From: Isoetes taiwanensis
Taxonomy: Eukaryota > Streptophyta > Lycopodiopsida > Isoetales > Isoetaceae
DNA length: 64,000 bases
Assembly (NCBI GenBank): GCA_021234155.1
Contig: JAJEKV010000023.1
Location: 10,057,141 to 10,121,140, forward strand
Direction of reading: 5' to 3'
The notes beneath the pieces were generated by a model, which had not been told where the DNA came from, did no database searches, and was given only the letters and a program-made list of their open reading frames with translations. Numbering within the stretch: position 1 is the stretch's first letter; every line of letters begins with the position of its first letter. The position numbers and the translations under genes were made by a program. Below are positions 12,154 through 26,851 of this stretch, piece by piece.

Positions 12154-14765
12154 TTCTTTCCGAGAAATCACATCATACAAAATGTCATCAGGTGGATTGG
12201 ACTCCAATAAATGTGCTGTCACTATAGCCTTTTCATCGACATCTATACCCTTTTTCTGCAGTAAATTAGAAACCATTTAGAGCTAAGCTCCATGTATTTA
12301 ATGTTGCAATCCCTGTACAAACAATTACAGCTTCTTCCCAAAATCACATGCGGGAAAAAACGACCAGGAAGGTAGTAATGTCAAGCCCAGCTTAAGAAAT
12401 TCTTCATAATAAAGTGTTTAGCCTGCAACGAAACAAAAGAAATGGCAGAAGACCCAATGAAGTTTCATGATTTTGGAGAGACCTTGATATACCAGAAGAC
12501 TTCAATAGTTTGCAAACACCCAACCAATCAAAACCTATACAGACACACTTCATGTATGTCTAGGCTGCATTTTTCCAGGAATGACAGATGGATGCTCCTA
12601 GCAGCTTTTGGGGCTTGAAATTACTTTAGTCATTCCAATTCAGACATTAGGTGGAATACTAGAACAGGCCACCTAAAAATAAACAATATGAATTTGATAT
12701 GCTATATAATTTATGCAGAAGCCAAGTAAAGAGATATAACAGAACAAATAAGTGGCATACCCCTGCACAGCATTTTACTGAAGACTCCATCGATTTAAAA
12801 CCAGCTGAGCTTGAGCTTGATAATTGAACATCTAATCGGCACCTGATTGAGACACATTGCATATCAAGCACGCCCACATAAAAGAGCAGAAAATTTTGTA
12901 CAACCGTTTTTATAAAGATCTTACCATTTTAGCATCTGACCATTATCGTTGTGTTTGTGTGCCTGATTAGATCCCAGAAACCTATTTTCTTATCCTGCTT
13001 TTCTAAGGCATCTATGTCTCTGCAGAGAAAAGAAAGCACTACCAGATTGAGATTGATGTGTACTAGGGGACAAAATGAGAGTGAGGTGCGTTTGTGTCTC
13101 CGTGTATTGGCAAACAGATTTATCGCAAGTGTCTGTCAGCACAGTCTCCCACAAGCAAGAAGTATGTTTAGTGTTGTGAGTTTTGTCGGGTCAGAAAAGA
13201 AAGGGAAGCATATGGAAATCTTGCATGACGCATAGAGAACATGCCATAATATTGGTGTTAAATAGGACACACGGAATGCAAATAGTCACTCATGTTGAAC
13301 ATCAAATAAAGTGAAGCCCTCCAGGTTATCCTCACTTTCTGGCAATAACATGACAAAACAATAAATAGGTCAGACAAATTCTCCATTGCCTTGTACAGTA
13401 GCATAGTATCTAATACACTTTAAATTCAACTGGATCCAAGCCAAAGTGCCCTAAACCTCAACTCAAAACAAAGATGGCAGGAAGGTTTCCCTTGTTCTTT
13501 CTGAAACCAAGTGCATGCTCAAAATATGATCAAGACTTAATAGACATAATGCATTTGCTGCCAGAGATGCTCACATGGAAAATAAATGTGAGCATTTAAC
13601 ATAGTTTGCTACATAAAATTTCCAGCCACTTCAGAAGAGGAAATGACTCTTATGAAACACATGTTCAATGATGAATAGAAGAGGTAAATTATCTGAAACG
13701 ATAAAAAGAGAGATTCTGCTCAACAATGTGATAGAAATACTTGTATTCGGTTGCTATTGAAATACTTGTAATAAAATACGCACATACATACTCGTTACTT
13801 TAACTGAAAATATACCTTTTGAAATCATTATTGACCCTGTGCTGCTTGCTTGAAGTTCTATGGCATCAATCTGATGAATCTTGAGTCCTCTGGTTTGTGC
13901 AACCTCACTTGCAGTTGCAATATAGGACCCACATGCATGTTCTGCAGCACGGATATAGTTCGCACGGATATGAACCAGCGTCTGGACGAATAAATAACAG
14001 GCAGAAATCATAAACACAAATTATATAGTAATAGTTGCCTTTGTTATATTTTATTGTTCACCTTGAGCCAATCAGATTGTTGTTTTAAGTTGAATATTTC
14101 AACTTATTCTTACCTGTTGCAGTGGGAGGTCAATCGGTCAAGATGATCTTTGTGGACTCCGGTTTCCAATTATGTTCTTGCGATGCATAAGCTTGCCAAA
14201 TGTGCTCAGATTCTCGCTGCCAAAGTTTGACCATTTTACTTAGAAAAGAAGATATGGAAAGTTTTTAATCATATCAAGGGCTTCATACCCTACGGTTTTT
14301 ACATGTCATAGTAGCCAAGGGACTGAAATGCCTGATTCGATCTACTGCAAGTCAATTGCATTTCGTTTCTTAGCAGATACAGGTAGCAGAGCCTCAGATG
14401 CAACGATTTTATGAAGAATCTGAGTCCTTGTATGATAAACGGAGGTGGTTCGACTTGGTTACCATTACATCCATTGATTTGGTGTCTGGGAACGTATCAG
14501 AAGCATGCAATGTAGTGCATTTTCACCATCAGTTGCACTTTAGTGTATAAATCAAACTTTGGATGAAGATGGGAAGCCGGAAGAAGATTGCAGAATAGCA
14601 AGCAAAGATAGAGTTTCTAATCAAGTTCTGAATAAAAAACATTATAAAAAACTCTGTCATTCTAAGATTCAGAGCTCCGTACCTTTGTAGCAGCGCCCCA
14701 TTTTGCCCTGCCTTGTCTAATAATTCCTGTAGTGAACCATAAGAGGAAAGCCATTTTTGCATCAT
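12154..14765 (-). other. Unidentified exon series reading in phase towards ARL3
   Basis: Six exon-like blocks with GT-AG borders read in compatible phase: 14683-14765 (starts MMQKWLSSYGSLQELLDKAG), 14114-14216 (LSTFGKLMHRKNIIGNRS), 13816-13981 (TLVHIRANYIRAAEHACGSY), 13290-13338 (SEDNLEGFTLFDVQH), 12761-12842 (CRLDVQLSSSSSAGFKSMES) and 12154-12255 (KKGIDVDEKAIVTAHLLESN). The last ends in phase 0 and can join the first ARL3 exon. The second block holds one in-frame TGA (after GNRSPQRSS), which a single CGA-to-TGA change would explain. I do not recognise the family. It could be a separate upstream gene that overlaps ARL3, a fused N-terminal part, or a decaying gene. Acceptors were chosen partly by phase, so the model is biased towards consistency. 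Confidence 0.45.
12925..12927 (-). promoter_or_regulatory. Candidate split start codon for ARL3
   Basis: On the minus strand an ATG is followed at once by GTAAGATC, a good donor. Spliced to the acceptor before 12087 it would give Met-Gly-Val-Arg, the Met-Gly start usual in ARF/ARL proteins. This is only a possibility and competes with the upstream exon series. Confidence 0.25.
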
Positions 14766-14984
14766 TCTGTACCTATTTCCATTCTAGGATTAAAACTTCA
14801 GGGTTCTGGTTCAAGCCGCAAGCATGGCTCAATTTTTTGCTTGACTCCAGGACAGCTGAATGGTCGCTTCTGATCGAAAACTCAGCCCAAGCAAACCAGG
14901 CTTAATTCATGGCCAGAGGATATAGGCTATGGCGGGGCAGAAGCATAACGGCAGCAGTATATTGTTACAAACCCTAACCGACCC

Positions 14985-15310
14985 CTTCGTATAACATGAA
15001 GACCCATGGAATTTGGTTCAGCACGCCAACAGAAGGGGTATACTGATTCGTGTAACCAAATGTGCAAGAGAAAGCCATAAATTGCAGAAGAAAGAACACA
15101 TAAAACGATCCCACAGAAAAAATTTACCTGCACCTTCTTATGCCGTTCGTATAATATGAAGACCCAGGGGACTTGGTTCAGCACGCCAACAGAAGGGGTA
15201 TACTGATTCGTGTAACCAAATGTGCAAGAGAAAGCCATAAATTGCAGAAGAAAGAACAGATAAAACGATCCCACAGAAAAAATTTACCTGCACCTTCTTA
15301 TGCCGTTTCT
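14985..15310. repeat. 160-bp tandem duplication
   Basis: The segment beginning with CGTATAA near 14988 is repeated from about 15148 with very few differences (for example CACATAAAACG versus CAGATAAAACG). On the minus strand each copy ends with CGGCATAAGAAGGTGCAG followed by GTAAATTT, so a possible donor site is duplicated too. Confidence 0.85.
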
Positions 15311-16247
15311 CAGGGTCGAATCACACTACGTTCCCTCCTCTTGTTTTCACTCATATGTAATGCAGTTTCATTTTTTTCATTTCATATTTTGTTTGATCTA
15401 ATTTCGTTGCAAATGATTTTCATGCCGACACGTGTTACCTATTTCTGTTCGCATATAATTTCTTTCGTCAAAATAACAGTGGAAGGACACGTTGCGATTT
15501 AGGCATTTATGGCAGATTAGGCATTTATGACGGACAGATGCATTTATTGCCGCCATTGCATTTATTACCGACGCGTCGCCATAGCGGGCACATTAGCTTG
15601 AACTCCGGCTACCGGTTTTGAAGCGAGAAAGGCGTGGTCGGATCGAAGAAAACTAGGGCCTAGGCTTCATCTTCCCAAGACGCATCAAGCGATTTAGGTT
15701 CGAAGTTCTTGAATGATTGAGCGAAAACCGAAGCCTAAAATCGCTACTTGCGGTTGAAGTATAAAATTTTGGAAGTATAAAAATTTGGATTAGCGCTACT
15801 TGCGGTTGTGGTGGTTATTTGGATAACCTCTGCGAAGTTACAGCGAAAGTAATCCCCAGAAGGTTCCTAATTTTTGAGGGAACCCTTTGTTTTTCTCTTT
15901 CTGCTTGCAAAAAAGAAAAGCTCTGTTGAATTAATCTGCAGAAGTCTTTGGCGACCGCTTGCAAAGGAAGCGTGCAAAACCGGTGGAAACACAATGAAGC
16001 CACGATCCCGGCAAAGGTTCGGTGAAGCCCTATTATCTCGAAGCCCTATTATCGTAAATAAGGCATAAACCGAAGCCCCGCCACGTTTTTTACGGCGGCA
16101 TCCATAGCCGCTTCCGGCGCGTTCATCCAGAGTGTTTTCACGAATCCGTTGCCAATCCCTCGAAATTTGAAGCCGTTGCCAATCCGACCTCCGCCCTAGT
16201 CGACATAGCCATAGCCGGAATCTCGCCTTTGCTTATACGGACCACGG
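15311..16247. other. Intergenic DNA turning GC-rich
   Basis: No gene is supported. Base composition rises in GC from about 15550 and CpG becomes common, as in a promoter-proximal region, leading up to the candidate exons at 16248. Confidence 0.35.
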
Positions 16248-16643
16248 ATGTGCATCGTTTACGGATCGGTTCAATGCGAAGCGGGGAGCGGGACATCAAC
16301 AACGACTTCATCGGCGGCGCCCGCTTTGCAAAGGTAAACTTTGTGTTTAATATAAACTCTGTTGTTTCTTGATTTACGCATGTGATATGATATGCTTTTA
16401 GAGAGACGAGCCACGGTTACGGGCAAAAACCGGCATTAGTTGTTGGAGTTGGCAAGTTCGGTGTTTGCAAGATGTATTTGGGCAAGAGATTTGGGGCCCC
16501 ATTTGGAGTACTGAATCACGAGGCAATTGGCGACTCTATATGAGACAAATCGAGCCTCTCAGTATTAAGCGGGGGCTTTGTGATCTCAGCAGACAAGATG
16601 TTTGCACGTCTATATCTTCATATTACTCCGGTAGGAAATCAAG
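16248..16643 (+). CDS. Candidate short two-exon gene (weak)
   Basis: A clear GT-AG intron (16334-16401, with a T-rich 3' end) joins 16248-16333 to downstream sequence. One frame starts at ATG 16248 and ends at TGA 16541-16543, giving about 75 residues that include KPALVVGVGKFGVCKMYLGK. Another frame, from ATG 16274, stays open across the intron to a donor-like AAGGTAAGT at 16641 and could go on to a third exon. I cannot choose between them and recognise neither product. The CpG-rich upstream DNA fits a promoter. Either may be chance. Confidence 0.25.
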
Positions 16644-17544
16644 GTAAGTTCCACTTTTACACAGAATGAAAACAAACTTCATTGATTTAATCTCATTGAA
16701 TTGATTTATTCAGGTGAAGCAAACTTTTTTACACTTCGTCATTTGTACACATGGGGACTTTCTGTCCAATAAACAACATGTTTTATGCAGTGGCCATTTT
16801 AACAATAAATTCTTCCTTTCCCGGGATGTATCTAAGCCGTGGGTGAGAAGTGGAAAGTATGGTGGAAATTTAGTAGATATTGTCCTATGCTAGAAATAGA
16901 TGATGAGAGATTTGCCATGATGATCTGATAGACAACTGAATTTATCTTTCCAATCTGTGTATGTATTATTGTCCCTAATGCAATTGAATGAACAACAAAT
17001 CTTTTCCATTGGTCAAGACTATGCCTCAAAATTTTGTTCATGACCTTTTCTTCCTTACTCGAGTCTCCACCTGAAGAAAGGTCGCAGAGTCTCCCACGAA
17101 GAAAGGTTGACCAGAGTAGGAGTTTAAGGTTATCTATGGTAAGAAACAATAATGCTGAATGGATGGTTTTAAGGACAATCCTCTTAAATTTGTTAAAACA
17201 ATGACATGACAGCAGCTCTACCATATAGAAATATCATGTTATGACTGCCAATAATACCTAGATGCATTGATGATTTGGGTAATTTAGCATTCTTTTATTA
17301 GCTCCTTTCAGCCTATTTCTCCTATAGTATTGTAATATCGTGTTATAGGGATATATATATATATGGTCTATAGAATTATATCCTATATATGATGACTCCA
17401 TCATGGTCTTATAACCACCATCGGCACGCTTGAAAGCATGATATTGGCGGAGAACAATTTATATCGCATGTTCTGAATCCATAGCCATAGCAGACCACAT
17501 CACTGGTAAGTGACTAGAGGCAAGGGGTTGAGAAAGAGAAACGT

Positions 17545-17569
17545 TCGCGGCGGCCTTGGGCCGCCGCGA
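17545..17569. repeat. Perfect 11-bp GC hairpin
   Basis: TCGCGGCGGCC, loop TTG, GGCCGCCGCGA. The flanks AGAAACGT and AAGTTTCTT allow the stem to continue with small bulges. It stands out in AT-rich DNA. Confidence 0.7.
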
Positions 17570-17653
17570 TAAGTTTCTTGTATTTTATAATTACCAATAA
17601 AATAACGCCATGTTGGCGAAGTTAAACAAGAGATATCACACTTGAGCCTTCCC

Positions 17654-17689
17654 GAGCCCCGTCACCACATGGAGCCCCGTCACCACATG
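17654..17689. repeat. 18-bp direct tandem duplication
   Basis: GAGCCCCGTCACCACATG is present twice in a row without differences. Confidence 0.85.
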
Positions 17690-18657
17690 GTTTAGGGGCA
17701 GTCGAGGGATGGGCAACCTCGGCTGCCCCTCCGCGTTCCTCGGGCACACGTCACACAATTCGTCCGATTCAGCATTCTTCCTGCGATTATGATTTCCGCG
17801 TTTTGATCTTGCCGTGGAGTTCGTCTACCGTGGCGTCTTGCGTGGCTTCCTTCTTTGTTCTTGGTGTGATACGATCAGGTGAATTCAACGTCCCGAGGCT
17901 ACCCTTCCCTGCCACGTCACGTTATATCCATCCCTATAATGTGATTTCACCCTCAAGATAAATGAGATTTGAGTTTTGCCCCGCGTGCCCCTTTTCATTT
18001 TATTTTTGTCTTTTCAGAAACTTTAGATGAATTGTGCCATATGGCTAAATTGTGCCCCTTCATTTTGCCATGTGGCACAATGTGGGTCGTCGATCAGGGA
18101 TATGACATAATCTTAGCCGTCAATTGGGGCGGAGGGACATTGGGACGATCTCGGCCGTCGATCGGGCGGACAGACCGAGCCACGGTTTTATAATATAAGG
18201 ATTTTTACACAAGAGTCAACGCCCTATGCACCGTTGGAGTCATGGTGTAGAGGGAACATGCACATAAGTAAGGGGTTTGCATTTAGCTGGCCCTATAAGG
18301 TTGATCACTCGAGCTCATTAACCGACAGGCTGTCCAATCCAAGCGATGTCCACCGTTGATTGAAGCCTTGTGATAGAGCGTAATAGGCACCGAACCCATC
18401 CCACAGGGATGAAGAGGCAGCTGAAAACGTGGAAATAGGCAGCTTTAGCATGTTTAGCCTCGAAGCTGATAATCCAGCTCTAGAAGATGTCGACCTATGA
18501 TAATCCAACTGTGGGAGCTGATAACCAAGCTATGGGTGACGATAATCGAGCTATGGGTGCAGGAATGGGTGAGGAAACTTTGCCTGCGATTAAAGGGGAT
18601 AAACACCCCTGCTTCTCCGGGCTCGCCTGTTTATCTGCTATAAGGGGCTCGCAACGA

Positions 18658-18853
18658 ATAATATATGTTTTTTTTTTTTTTTTTTTTTGAAGGTACAAAG
18701 TTTTTGTATTGATCAGATAGGAAAATTTACAATATAAAGATCCCTCATGGATCAGATATAATTTAAGTACAAAGGATCCCATCTGGATCTTAATCATGTC
18801 TGTAGCAAACGTATGCATGAGCCTCTCTCAATCTCTTCTTATAATATATGTTT
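18658..18853 (-). mobile_element. 5'-truncated LINE/retroposon with poly(A) and target duplication
   Basis: The direct repeat ATAATATATGTTT lies at 18658-18670 and 18841-18853. Between them, on the minus strand, is a ~170-bp body ending in a run of about 20 A residues (T-run at 18668-18688). The minus-strand start reads KKRLREAHAYVCYRHD then stop, as expected for a LINE ORF2 C-terminus, followed by a short 3' UTR. No tRNA-like A/B boxes are visible, so a truncated LINE fits better than a SINE. Confidence 0.7.
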
Positions 18854-19319
18854 GGAAACCACCTAATACAACTTAATACCTCCAAGTGGAACATCCATCA
18901 TATCACGACACATATTATCAGACTTAAAAAGCACTCTTATTTATCGTCAGTACTTCAACCCATTATAATAATGTAGGGTTCACATGATGGGGATGCTACG
19001 CTGCTGATTCCATCGGGCTCAATTAAGGATGAACCATTTCTTCAGCAATGGGTTCACATGCAAATAGTTCAACAATAAAGGGATCCCACGAGCTGAATAA
19101 ACACTAAGAAATTTGGGCCAAGTTATTTCCTTCAACATATGCGTAAGATGGATCTTGCATTGTTGAGTTTGTGTTGAGGCTTGGATTTCACACCCTAACT
19201 CAACTACAACGGCGAAGCTATACTGGTGGTTGTTTTCTACAAATTAATATTGAGAATAACACTAGTACCAGCATAATCCCAACTCATAACAAGGTGCCAG
19301 CGCACTACAGATTGGCCCA
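18854..19319. other. Intergenic DNA before the LINE cluster
   Basis: I see no gene or repeat structure of note here. Confidence 0.4.
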
Positions 19320-19339
19320 ATGCCATATTTGATTGTTTT

Positions 19340-19820
<481 letters not shown>

Positions 19821-20173
19821 ATGAAAATATCGGGGATGTTGTGGAGGAATTGTTTACTCAGAAAATGAAAGTGCAGCCCGTGGGCATCCTGGAAACATCT
19901 GAGGGGGAGGAAAGAAAAATGGATACAAGCAGGAATGTCTTTGGTAAGATTTGCAAGCGAAGGAGACAAGCTAAGTGTATTGAAGCAGCGCAAAACCTTG
20001 AGTGGGGAGAACATCTGGATTAACGATGATTTAACACAAATGCAGTATGAACAAAAAAAAGGGGAAATCTTAAAAATGAAAGAGGCGAGGAAGGAAGGGA
20101 AAAAAGCAACATGGAGAGGGGACAGGGTCGTTATTGAAGCGGAATCTCATAGGAATTAGAGACCATCAGGGTA

Positions 20174-23100
20174 ATGGCGTGGAACATCAATCACTTGACC
20201 AGTAAAAAGGTTGACACTATGGCGGATGTTCTGGCAACAGTAGACATGGTTTTCTTTACAGAAACTTGGGAGCATGAGGAGAGTGGTTTACCGGAAATTC
20301 AAGGTTTTAATGTTCTGCATTCAGTATGGAATAGAAAAGGATGGCGTAGGAGAGGATATGGCGGGATTGCATGTTACATCAGGAAGGAAATGGTGCATTT
20401 GGCAAGACTAATAAAAAAAGGGGATACTAATCAATACATATGGGTGGAGTTGCCCGGGAAGCAGCAAAAAGTTTTCTTTGCGGGGTGCTATTTTCCACCG
20501 CGAAAGAGAAGTACCTACCAAAAATATAATCTGGACATGGACAATCCGTTTCAGCAATTAGAGCAGGACAGTCTTGACCTTATGGCATTGGGGGACATTG
20601 TGATACTAGGAGATTTTAATGGCAGAACAGCAGGGAAGCAGGCATCAATAACCAGCAACACAGGTGACCCAATTTGGATGGACCAACTTGATGACCATGA
20701 GTTGGATGCTGCAGGATGGAAGAGAAAATCAACATATAAGGATAGGTGGCCCACTCCCATGGGAACTCATGTGCTAAATATGTGCTGCAGTCTTGATTTG
20801 GTTATTTATAATGGCATCAAAAAATTTCCTGATACAGGTCGTTGCACTTGTAGAGGAAAGAGTATTGTAAACTACTTTATGGCGGCAGAGCAGTTTATAG
20901 AGCATGTAACATATATGAACATCCCAGAATCAAGGAGTGAATCTGACCATGTGCCCATAATCTCACATGTGAGAATTGCTGGAACTAAGGGAGTGACAGA
21001 ACAATAGAGAGGCGGCATGCATGTAAACAAGCGGAAATCAAAAGAATACAGGGTATATTGTGAATCAAAGGTGGCAAGTGCAACGTGGCCGCAAAGTGCT
21101 GCTGGAAAAAGTGAGATGCTAACTTCATTGGTGCTGGAAGCAGCAAATAAATGTTTTAGGTCGGGGCGCAGAAAAAAGGGGCTGCCATGCAATGGCTGGT
21201 TCGATGAGGAGTGTAAACAAAAAAGAAGCCAATAGAAAAGTGCCCATGGGCAGGCAAGAGTAGGGCTGATTAAAGAGTTTAAAACTCTCGCCAAACGCAA
21301 AAAGAGGGCGTATCTGCGTCTCAAACAGGATGAGATGGTGGCTAACCTACTAACTGACCCGCAAAAATTCTGGAATCGCATGAAATAAGGCAGATCAGTC
21401 CAACACCATTTGAAGGTTGAGGGTTTCATCTCGCAAGTGAAGAAGTTATACCACATGGATGGCATATCACAAGGTCTGAATGGTATTACAACAGATCTTG
21501 TGTTTACATATGGAGATGTGCAACAAGGGCTAGAAAAAATAGCAAATGGAAAAGCGGCAGATACCATGGGATTGGTGGCCGAGATGCTTAAATGGGCAGG
21601 AGATGGAGTGAAGGAGAAAATAACTGAAATGTTTAATGCTGCAACACAAGAAGGGTTCCCAGAGGCATGGCAGATTAACAGGGTAGTCCCCATATATAAA
21701 GAAGGAGATGCATGTGACGCAAACAACTACCGCATGATTACGGTAAGCAATCTCTTCGCAAAGCTTTTTGCAACTATTGTGGAACATAAGATAAGTGGTT
21801 GGGCAGAGGCACAGGATGTACGTGCTACAGGGCAAGCAGGCTTTAGACCAAAAAAATCCACAATAGATCATCTAGTAACATTTAGAGCTATGATGGATTC
21901 AGTGAAAGGGACACAAAGACCATTATTTGCAGGCTTTGTTGATTTTACTAAGGCGTTCGATCTGGTGAGTAGGGACCATTTATGGGAAAGTATGGAGAAA
22001 ATCAAGGTGCCTAGCCATCTCAGAGATGCGGTAAAACTGTTATATGAGAAAGTGCTGGTGCAACTGTCCTTACCATACAAAGATGAAAGCGGTGAGCAGG
22101 TGGAAAGTAACATGGGAGTTAAGCAAGGCTGCCCCCTATCACCTACGATGTTTGGCATTTTTATTGATGATCTAGAAAGGTGGATAGGTACACTTGAGGG
22201 AGATGGCACACGTCTCGCAGGATATACTATATGTATACTCCTATATGCTGATCATATTGTTCTGCTTGCGCGCAGCAAAGATGGGATGCAGAAACATTTA
22301 GATATTTTGGCATCTTTCTGCGAGGCAACAGGGATGCAGGTAAACCTAAATAAGACCAAAATTGTGCTCTTTGGTACTATGCTGGATCATAAATTTGAAT
22401 TTACATATCGCGGGGATACGGTTGAAATAACACAAACGTACAAATATTTGGGGGTGATAGTGGATAAGCATTTCAGATGGAATCAAACAGTAGAACAACG
22501 GGTAAATGGAGGGTTAAAGGCCCTATTTGCCATGCAGAAGAAATGTGTGAAGGCCGAGATCTGGAGGTTTGAACTAAAGAAGATGCCCTTTAAAGTTCTT
22601 GTACATGCAGTGTTGCTCTATGGATGCGAGGTGTGGGGGCCAGGATTATCTCAGGAGTTATGGCAAAAGATTGAGAAGATACAAAAAAAATTCTTACGTA
22701 CGGAGCTCGCGGTCAAAATGCAAACCCCTTATGAGATGATGCTAGCTGAATGTGGGATGATGCCCCTTAGAGTGTGAAGCTCTCACACGGTACATGGGAT
22801 ACCTGAGTAAATTAGGTGTCCTAGAAGAGGACAGTTATCCAAGATTGGCTATGAAGTAAACATTTGAGAAAGGGTGGTATGCAGAAGGGCAGAATTGGAT
22901 GCACAAATGGGGTCTCAGGATAGAAGATCTTACAACCAATAAAAATAGAATACATGAATGGGTGCGGGAGATGGTTCAGGAAAGAGTCTGGCATAGCCCT
23001 GGAGTGAAAATGCTTCACTACCGGGAGAAGATGAATCCCACATTGCAAGAAATGAGATACCTAAATGAGAACATCTCTTTGAAAAAAAGGTACGCCATAT

Positions 23101-23447
23101 GCAGGATGCGACTAAGTGCATATCACTTAGGGATTGAGGTAGGGAGATGGTATAATATTCCGCGAGAATATAGGACATGTAGTATGTTTGGGTCAGATGA
23201 GGTAGAGGATGAAGAGCATACAATCATATATTGCCCAGCGTACCAGACCTTGAGGGTTGCACACGGCGCGGGTGTGAGCAGCTTGCACCAATTTTTTGAC
23301 CTACCAGCCACTATAGCTGGAAGCTTCTTGATTGATATGATGCAACTAAGGGAGGCAGGGGCTAAAGCTATTGAGAGCTACTTGACAGATGAGGAAGGAG
23401 AGGGGAGCAGTGAGGATCCCCATGAGGGGGTCTCAGATGAGGATTGA
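20174..23447 (+). pseudogene. LINE ORF2 (endonuclease, RT, zinc knuckle)
   Basis: 20174-21007 carries the endonuclease landmarks MAWNINHL, FFTETW, GYGGIACYIR, VILGDFNGRTA and SESDHVPI. 21410-22777 carries RT landmarks GQAGFRPKKSTIDHL, FAGFVDFTKAFD, MGVKQGCPLSPTMFG and LLYADHIVLLA. The usual YADD is YADH here, so one catalytic aspartate is lost. 22899-23447 carries the C-terminal domain with RLSAYHLGIEVGRWYNIP and the knuckle TCSMFGSDEVEDEEHTIIYC, in which the second cysteine is replaced. The first three segments share one frame broken by stops; the last lies in another. Confidence 0.88.
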
Positions 23448-23477
23448 CTAAAATGACATTGTATATAACTGTCTTAT

Positions 23478-23491
23478 AGACCTGATGGTCT
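23478..23491 (+). other. LINE 3'-tail hairpin, copy 1
   Basis: AGACC, loop TGAT, GGTCT, followed by CACAAAGACGCAATAATA and the ACTTC units. The same structure occurs in the other LINE tails of the window. Confidence 0.8.
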
Positions 23492-23510
23492 CACAAAGAC
23501 GCAATAATAC

Positions 23511-26827
<3,317 letters not shown>

Positions 26828-26851
26828 ACAGTGAGTTTGATCCATTGACAT

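Larger units (their letters stand above)
16650..18657. other. Intergenic DNA with hairpin and promoter-like motif
   Basis: No gene is supported. It includes a (TA)n stretch at about 17351-17363, the GC hairpin at 17545, an 18-bp perfect tandem duplication at 17654-17689, and near 18150-18205 the motif ATCTCGGCCGTCGATC followed by TTATAATATAAGG, which resembles a promoter. No convincing coding exon follows it. Confidence 0.4.

Noticed and set aside
12420-12480. An extra exon between the unknown exon chain and ARL3 (frame with YYEEFLKLGLTLLPSW)
   Set aside because: A stop follows the acceptor in that frame, and no donor fits.
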